From: an uncultured Oscillospiraceae bacterium
GTDB taxonomy: Bacteria > Bacillota > Clostridia > Oscillospirales > Oscillospiraceae
Assembly (NCBI GenBank): GCA_934597255.1
Contig: CAKTQV010000023.1
Location: 1 to 9,611 of the forward strand
Length of the DNA stretch: 9,611 nt
Reading direction: 5' to 3'
The notes under the pieces are model-generated. The model was not told where the DNA came from. It was given only the letters and a program-made list of their open reading frames with translations, and searched no databases. The translations under genes and the position numbers were made by a program. Every line of letters begins with the position of its first letter. Positions within the stretch are counted from its first letter, which is position 1. Positions 5,787 to 9,611 of the stretch are shown in pieces.

Positions 5787-7373
5787 TCAGTCGATGCCGC
5801 CGAAGCCTCCGGGAGGCTCGTCGCTCGGGCCGAGATCGGCCGGACGCTCAGGAGGCGTGGTGCCGCCGGAGGTCTTGGAGGCCGGCTCGCCACTGGCCTC
5901 TCCGCTCGCCTCGCCGCTGGGCTCGCCGCTGGCCGCGAAGGGGTTTTCCACGGCATAGTCGTCCCAGACGGGGATCTCGCCGGCGTTGGAGGCGTCGACC
6001 TTATCGGAGAACGCGCCCACGGTCACCGTGAAGCCCTTGCCGTCCACATAGACCGTTCCGTCCGTGCCGACGACCTTCGCGCCCTCGATCTTGCCTTCCA
6101 GATACAGCGTGCCGGTGATGACGGAGTCCGCCGTCACGTTCCAGACGGAATCCTTGTCCACGTAAACGTTGGCCACGCCGTCGCCGCTGTAGCCGCCGTT
6201 GAGCTCATCGTTGCACACGATGGCGCCGTCAAGCTCGCTGCCGTTGAGTATGTAGAAGTCCAGATTGGAGATCGTGTCGTACACGACGTCGCCCTTCATC
6301 TCCTGGCTCGAGCCGGTGAAGATGCAGTTGGCGCCGTTGTTGCCGGCCTTGCCCCAGGTGCGGGACGAGGAGTTGCCGGTCACCTGCAGCCAGTAGGTGG
6401 TCTCGTCGCTGTAGCTGACGTCCACATCCTGGAAGGTGATGTAGCTGGAGGTGTTGGTGTTGTACAGCACGGGGCCGGCGTTGCAGGTCAGCGAGCCGCC
6501 GATCATGTCGTATTCGGAGGTGCCGACGTCGGCGTCGCCGGACATGGACTGATAAACGATGATGTTCCAGACCTTGCCGTCGTTGAGCGTGCCGGAGAGC
6601 ATATTGCCGGTCAGATCGCAGTCGAACAGCCGGATGGTGTTCTTGCCCTCGATGGCGACGGCCTCGGAGCCGCCGGTGTAGAGGTAAGCGTCATGAATGG
6701 TGATGTCCGCCGTGACGTACACCGCGCCGGTGCCGCCCTCGGTGACGTAGGAGCCGCCGTCGATGACCATGGTCCCGCCGCCGCGGTCGGAGCGCACGGC
6801 CGCCGCCGCCATGGGCGCCGACGTCGTCACATTGCAGTCCCAGGCGTACAGCGTGCCGCCGCCCGCGACGTGCAGGCCGCCGGCCGAAGCCTGCGTGGTG
6901 GTGATGTCCACGTTGGAAACGTAGGCCACGCCGTCGTCATAGGCGAAAACGCCCGCGCCGCCGGCCGTCTCGGAGTCGATGGTGCAGTCGGAGACGTACA
7001 TCTCGCCGTCGGACACGAACAGCGTCGCGCCCACGCCGTAGAAGCTGGAAGCGTCGCCGGACGAGCCGGTGCCGCCGTTGGTGAAGCGGCTGTCGCTGAT
7101 GTGTGCGACGGCGCCTTCATAGACGTGAATGATATTCTCGTCGCCGTTTTTCGATTCCATGGTCACGCCGGAGATGTCCTGATCCTCGGTGACGTCCAGA
7201 ACGGCGTCATAGCTGTCGGGCTCGCCGGAGCTGCCGCCGCCGGGAGGCATGCCCATGCCGCCGGACGCCTCGCCGGACGCGCCGGACGCTTCGCCGCTGG
7301 CAGCCATCGCGCCGAGCGAGAGCATGAGGCACAGCGCCATCAGAATGGCCAGAAGTCTGCTTGCTTTTTTCAT
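5787..7373 (-). CDS. Secreted right-handed beta-helix repeat protein with Ser-Gly-Glu-Ala tails
   Basis: The 528-residue protein begins with a clear signal peptide (MKK, hydrophobic core, predicted cut after AMA at residue 24). The mature N-terminus starts ASGEASGASGEASGG (25-39), then a Gly/Pro stretch. Residues about 55-455 are a long series of short beta-strand turns with recurring patterns such as VSDCTID, YVSNVDI, AWDCNVT, RLFDCDLTG and FQDVDVSY, typical of parallel beta-helix (pectate-lyase-like) folds. The C-terminus returns to the same low-complexity motif (481-497) and a Pro/Gly tail. No LPXTG anchor, transmembrane tail or SLH domain is present, so the protein is probably released or held non-covalently. 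No catalytic residues of polysaccharide lyases can be assigned; a surface adhesin or scaffold is as likely as an enzyme. The ribosome site is AAAGGAG, 7 bases before the ATG. It lies behind the dus gene but has its own promoter. Confidence 0.85.
   Translation of the reverse strand: MKKASRLLAILMALCLMLSLGAMAASGEASGASGEASGGMGMPPGGGSSGEPDSYDAVLDVTEDQDISGVTMESKNGDENIIHVYEGAVAHISDSRFTNGGTGSSGDASSFYGVGATLFVSDGEMYVSDCTIDSETAGGAGVFAYDDGVAYVSNVDITTTQASAGGLHVAGGGTLYAWDCNVTTSAPMAAAAVRSDRGGGTMVIDGGSYVTEGGTGAVYVTADITIHDAYLYTGGSEAVAIEGKNTIRLFDCDLTGNMLSGTLNDGKVWNIIVYQSMSGDADVGTSEYDMIGGSLTCNAGPVLYNTNTSSYITFQDVDVSYSDETTYWLQVTGNSSSRTWGKAGNNGANCIFTGSSQEMKGDVVYDTISNLDFYILNGSELDGAIVCNDELNGGYSGDGVANVYVDKDSVWNVTADSVITGTLYLEGKIEGAKVVGTDGTVYVDGKGFTVTVGAFSDKVDASNAGEIPVWDDYAVENPFAASGEPSGEASGEASGEPASKTSGGTTPPERPADLGPSDEPPGGFGGID
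5884..5931 (-). repeat. Four tandem 12-bp units encoding Ser-Gly-Glu-Ala/Pro
   Basis: Four adjacent 12-base units (5884-5895, 5896-5907, 5908-5919, 5920-5931) read on the coding strand as variants of CAGCGGCGAGGC and encode the C-terminal SGEP/SGEA tetrapeptides. The units differ at one to four bases, mostly synonymous or Ala/Pro changes. Unit number could vary between strains by slippage. A related shorter set near 7261-7307 encodes the N-terminal copy of the motif. Confidence 0.75.
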
Positions 7374-7392
7374 GTGGTTCTCCTTTCCGTTT

Positions 7393-7410
7393 CATGACGG
7401 ATCCGTCATG
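7393..7410. promoter_or_regulatory. 18-bp perfect palindrome, candidate operator of the beta-helix gene
   Basis: CATGACGGATCCGTCATG is exactly self-complementary over 18 bases. It lies just downstream of the -10 box of the beta-helix gene, covering about +2 to +19 of the predicted transcript and ending about 4 bases before the ribosome site region. Location and symmetry suit a dimeric repressor site; in RNA it could only form a tight hairpin with a strained loop. I found no second copy in the window, and the cognate protein is unknown. Confidence 0.6.
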
Positions 7411-7418
7411 TCTTTCAC

Positions 7419-7424
7419 ATTATA
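7419..7424 (-). promoter_or_regulatory. -10 box of the beta-helix gene promoter
   Basis: The minus strand reads TATAAT at 7424-7419, predicting transcription from about 7412 and a leader of about 39 bases. The -35 at 17 bases is TGAATT, poor. A better hexamer (TTGAAC) sits only 13 bases upstream, too close. A weak -35 with a good -10 fits a promoter that needs an activator or is tightly controlled. Confidence 0.6.
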
Positions 7425-7480
7425 CCGCATACCGGCGGTTCAATTCATTTCCAAATTGTGAATTTTTGCGTGACAAAGTT

Positions 7481-8437
7481 TCACGGCACATCCCGCGCGT
7501 CCGCCCGCAGGGGCAGATCGCCGAACAGCGTGCGCATCAGCGCCTCATAATCCGACGGATACCGCGCCTTGGCGATGCGCCGGGCATAGCGCTGCGTGTC
7601 GTCAAAAAGATGGATGGCGTAAAACCATAGCCCCTTCATGCGGCTCATGGCGTTGTGCGCCGAGCCGAAGCGCACGCAGTAGCTTTCGTACATCTCGGAG
7701 AAAAACGCGCACAGCGTTTCCGCGTCCGCGCACGCGCCGCCCTTCAGCTTCCGGATGAGCGCGGGGTCGGCCATCAGCCCCCGGCCGATCATCAGCGCCG
7801 CCGCCGACGGCCAGCGCGCCTCCGCCTCGCGGCCGAGCGCCGCGGTGGTGATCCCGCCGTTGTAGCACACGCCGGCCCGGCACCGGCCGAGCGCCGCGCC
7901 GAACACGTCCGGGTGCAGCGGCCCCCGGTACATCTCGCGCGCCGTCCGCGGATGGATGATAAGCTCGCACAGGGGATAGCGGCCGTATATCGCCAGCAGC
8001 CGTTCAAACTCCGCCGGGTCCTCCACCCCCAGCCGCGTCTTGACGGAGATACGTCCGTCAAAGCCGGCGAATATCTCGCCGAGAAAGCGGTCGAGCGCCT
8101 CCGTGTCGCGCAGCTGGCCGGCGCCCTTTCCCTTGGCCGTGACCGTCCCGGACGGACAGCCGAGATTCAGATTGATCTCCTCATAGCCCAGCGCGCGCAG
8201 CTGGCGCGCCGTCCAGAGAAAATCCTCCGCGTTGCGGCCGAGCAGTTGCGGCACCAGCGGCACGCCCTCGTTGTTTTCCGGCAGAAGGTCGCGGAACTCC
8301 TTTGGGCTGAACACACGGTTCTGCGTCGTGGCGAAAAAGGGCGCGTAATAGCGGTCGGCGCCGGGGAAATACCGGCTGTGCAGACAGCGGAACGTATAGT
8401 CGGTGAGCCCCTCCAGGGGCGCTGCATAATATCTCAT
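7481..8437 (-). CDS. tRNA-dihydrouridine synthase family protein
   Basis: Dus enzymes are FMN-dependent and reduce uridine to dihydrouridine in the tRNA D-loop using NADPH. The 318-residue protein shows YYAAPLEGLTD (3-13, FMN-binding start), PQLLG (63-67), NLNLGCPSGTV (89-99) with catalytic-type C94, SVKTRLG (131-137) with K133, IIHPRTAREMY (160-170) with H162, YNGGI (192-196) and MIGRGLMADP (216-225); a helical C-terminal domain follows. Length and motifs are complete. The final placement among Dus subfamilies is uncertain. An upstream GTG (8455) would add six residues, but those codons overlap a -10-like box. ATG 8437 begins the conserved sequence and has no Shine-Dalgarno site, which suggests a leaderless message. 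It is divergent from ybaK, and 107 bases separate it from the beta-helix gene downstream. Confidence 0.93.
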   Translation of the reverse strand: MRYYAAPLEGLTDYTFRCLHSRYFPGADRYYAPFFATTQNRVFSPKEFRDLLPENNEGVPLVPQLLGRNAEDFLWTARQLRALGYEEINLNLGCPSGTVTAKGKGAGQLRDTEALDRFLGEIFAGFDGRISVKTRLGVEDPAEFERLLAIYGRYPLCELIIHPRTAREMYRGPLHPDVFGAALGRCRAGVCYNGGITTAALGREAEARWPSAAALMIGRGLMADPALIRKLKGGACADAETLCAFFSEMYESYCVRFGSAHNAMSRMKGLWFYAIHLFDDTQRYARRIAKARYPSDYEALMRTLFGDLPLRADARDVP

Positions 8438-8443
8438 GCCGCT

Positions 8444-8449
8444 ATGATA
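8444..8449 (-). promoter_or_regulatory. Extended -10 promoter of dus, predicted to give a leaderless transcript
   Basis: The minus strand reads TGCTATCAT (a -10 with one mismatch and a TGn extension), then six bases, then the ATG at 8437. Transcription would begin at or within a base or two of the start codon. The -35 region (TTCCAA at 17 bases) is weak. Absence of any ribosome site before the ATG agrees with leaderless initiation. Confidence 0.5.
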
Positions 8450-8461
8450 GCACACCGGCGC

Positions 8462-8489
8462 TTGACTTGGAACAGAAACCTGCTAAAAT
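8462..8489 (+). promoter_or_regulatory. Promoter of the ybaK-ECF unit
   Basis: TTGACT (8462-8467), a 16-base spacer and TAAAAT (8484-8489), the latter with a TGC extension. The predicted start is near 8496, leaving a 60-base leader. It is arranged back-to-back with the dus promoter. Confidence 0.78.
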
Positions 8490-8500
8490 GTCCTCAGACC

Positions 8501-8525
8501 GCGCCGCGCGGCACGCCCGCGGCGC
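8501..8525 (+). promoter_or_regulatory. GC-rich leader hairpin before ybaK
   Basis: GCGCCGCG (8501-8508) pairs perfectly with CGCGGCGC (8518-8525) around a 9-base loop, followed by TTTCC. It would form within the first 30 bases of the ybaK transcript. The T-run is too short for a confident terminator; it may stabilise the 5' end or act as a weak attenuator. Confidence 0.4.
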
Positions 8526-8556
8526 TTTCCCATCTTTCCGAAAGGCGTTTTCGATC

Positions 8557-9036
8557 ATGGCCAAAAAAGACGATAAAACCAATGTGATGCGGCTGCTGGA
8601 CGCGAAGAAGCTGTCCTACCGGCCGCGGGAATACGACCCGGCCGTCGCCATCGCGGGGCTGGACGTGGCGGCGCTGCTCGGCGAGGATACGCCGCGGGTG
8701 TTCAAAACGCTTGTCACGACCGGCCGGAGCGGCGCGCATTATGTTTTCATGGTGCCGGTGGCGGCGGAGCTCGATCTGAAAAAGGCGGCCAGGGCCGCGG
8801 GCGAAAAATCCATCGAGATGCTGCTCCAGAAGGAGCTGCTCCCGCTGACCGGGTATATCCACGGCGGCTGCTCGCCCATCGGAATGAAAAAAACCTTCCC
8901 CACCTTTGCCGACCAAACGGCGCTCGATTTTGAAACGATCTTCTTCTCCGCCGGAAAGCCGGGCTTTCAGGTGGAGCTTGCCCCGCGCGATCTGGAAAAA
9001 ATGATCCGCGTCGAATGGGCCGATCTTACCGTCTGA
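8557..9036 (+). CDS. ybaK: Cys-tRNA(Pro)/Cys-tRNA(Cys) deacylase, YbaK type
   Basis: YbaK proteins act in trans to hydrolyse cysteine mistakenly attached to tRNA-Pro by prolyl-tRNA synthetase. The 159-residue product matches the usual family length. It shows TNVMRLLDAKKL (8-19), the FKTLV segment with the conserved lysine K50, YVFMVPV (62-68), and GYIHGGCSPIG (99-109), the characteristic GG.SP loop, followed by MKK. The start at 8557 was chosen because the sequence before it (frame open from 8467) overlaps the promoter and is not conserved in style. The ribosome site is weak (GAAAGG about 12 bases upstream). The ECF transporter gene follows after 14 bases and is probably co-transcribed. Confidence 0.94.
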   Translation: MAKKDDKTNVMRLLDAKKLSYRPREYDPAVAIAGLDVAALLGEDTPRVFKTLVTTGRSGAHYVFMVPVAAELDLKKAARAAGEKSIEMLLQKELLPLTGYIHGGCSPIGMKKTFPTFADQTALDFETIFFSAGKPGFQVELAPRDLEKMIRVEWADLTV

Positions 9037-9050
9037 CGGGAGGGCTTGTC

Positions 9051-9587
9051 ATGCTTCGGAAAAACCGACATCTCCGCCGGCTGGTCTACGCGGGCGTCTG
9101 TCTGGCGCTGGCGCTGCTGCTGCCGTTTCTGACCGGCCAGCTTCAAAGCGTGGGAAGCGCGCTGTGCCCCATGCACATTCCCGTTCTGCTGGCGGGCTTT
9201 CTGTGCGGGCCGTGGTGGGCGCTGGCCGTGGGCGCGGCCGCGCCGCTGCTGCGCTCCGTATTGTTCGGCATGCCGCCGATGTTCCCCAAGGCGGTCGCCA
9301 TGGCCTTCGAGCTGGCGGCCTACGGGCTGGCGAGCGGCCTTTTATACCGGCTCCTGCCGAAAAAGCCCTGGGGCGTATGGACGGCGCTGGCCGCGGCGAT
9401 GCTTGCCGGACGGCTTGTCTGGGGCGCGGTGATGGCGGTCCTGGCCGGCGTTTCCTCCGTATCCTTCGGCTGGGCGGCGTTCTGGGCGGGCGGCTTCGCC
9501 GGCGCTCTGCCCGGCATCGTGCTGCATCTTCTCCTCATCCCGCCGATCGTTCTCGCTCTGCAGAAGGCGGGGCTCACGGAAAAATAA
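9051..9587 (+). CDS. ECF transporter S component (substrate-binding membrane subunit)
   Basis: S components are small membrane proteins that bind a vitamin or other micronutrient and work with a shared EcfAA'T energising module, usually encoded elsewhere. This 178-residue protein has about five to six hydrophobic segments (roughly 10-30, 38-62, 78-100, 108-140, 145-170). It shows MHIPVLLAGFLCGP (about 42-55), AAPLLRSVLFGMPPMFP (about 63-79) and MAFELAAYGLASGLLY, a pattern typical of the ECF_trnsprt (PF12822) group. The substrate cannot be read from sequence; pantothenate, folate-type or pyridoxine-type ligands are all possible. The start has GGGAGGG 6 bases upstream, 14 bases after the ybaK stop. 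No EcfA or EcfT gene is in the window. The stop TAA is followed by an A-run and the window ends, so any terminator lies beyond. Confidence 0.87.
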   Translation: MLRKNRHLRRLVYAGVCLALALLLPFLTGQLQSVGSALCPMHIPVLLAGFLCGPWWALAVGAAAPLLRSVLFGMPPMFPKAVAMAFELAAYGLASGLLYRLLPKKPWGVWTALAAAMLAGRLVWGAVMAVLAGVSSVSFGWAAFWAGGFAGALPGIVLHLLLIPPIVLALQKAGLTEK

Positions 9588-9611
9588 AAATACGGCCTGT
9601 CTCCGCAGAAG

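Noticed and set aside
5884..5931. Tandem repeats considered as a CRISPR array
   Set aside because: Units are 12 bases, directly adjacent without spacers, in frame, and encode a low-complexity protein tail.
5766..7397. 543-codon plus-strand open frame covering the whole beta-helix gene
   Set aside because: It mirrors the beta-helix gene on the other strand; the predicted protein is a monotonous Val/Ala/Gly/His product with no ribosome site and it starts in the terminator. High GC and Gly/Ser/Asp-rich codons explain the missing stops.
1316..9036. Functional link between tRNA-Pro and the YbaK Cys-tRNA(Pro) deacylase in the same window
   Set aside because: They are over 7 kb apart with unrelated genes between; co-occurrence in one window is not evidence of linkage.
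9588..9611. Start of a terminator after the ECF gene
   Set aside because: Only an A-run and 15 further bases are visible before the window ends; the other half of any stem is missing.

Overview
The window looks like chromosomal DNA from a GC-rich Clostridia (Firmicutes) bacterium, probably a gut anaerobe of the Oscillospiraceae type. This rests on several points: purine-rich Shine-Dalgarno sites such as AGGAGG, TATAAT promoters that often carry a TGn extension, a CCA-encoding tRNA-Pro, an ECF-type vitamin transporter subunit, and exported proteins with Pro/Thr or Ser-Gly-Glu-Ala linkers. The lineage is an inference from style and family content; no marker gene decides it.

Layout. At the left edge is the last codon stretch of an unidentified plus-strand gene, separated by a bidirectional terminator from a minus-strand LysR regulator (99-1073). 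A gene-poor stretch of almost 600 bases follows. It holds a minus-strand tRNA-Pro(UGG) with its own promoter and terminator, and several unexplained repeats, including a decayed-looking copy of part of the tRNA. Next comes glyA (serine hydroxymethyltransferase, minus strand, 1662-2837) with a clear promoter. Facing away from it is a plus-strand unit: a membrane-anchored or exported protein with SH3-like repeats and a DUF4015-type putative glycoside hydrolase domain (3006-4751), and 24 bases later a second LysR regulator (4776-5705), closed by a strong terminator.

On the minus strand, 5787-7373 encodes a secreted beta-helix protein whose mature chain carries Ser-Gly-Glu-Ala repeats at both ends. 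An 18-bp perfect palindrome lies at its predicted transcription start. Upstream of it, also on the minus strand, is a tRNA-dihydrouridine synthase (7481-8437) that appears to be transcribed without a leader. Divergent from it is a two-gene plus-strand unit: a YbaK-type Cys-tRNA(Pro) deacylase (8557-9036) and an ECF transporter S component (9051-9587), which runs almost to the right edge.

How the genes relate. The housekeeping genes (glyA, dus, ybaK, tRNA-Pro) concern one-carbon metabolism and tRNA quality or modification. The accessory part consists of two exported surface proteins and two LysR regulators. Nothing here forms a recognisable defence, secretion or biosynthetic system. The items most worth follow-up are the beta-helix protein with its palindromic operator candidate, the hydrolase-LysR unit, the leaderless dus start and the repeat-laden tRNA-Pro intergenic region.
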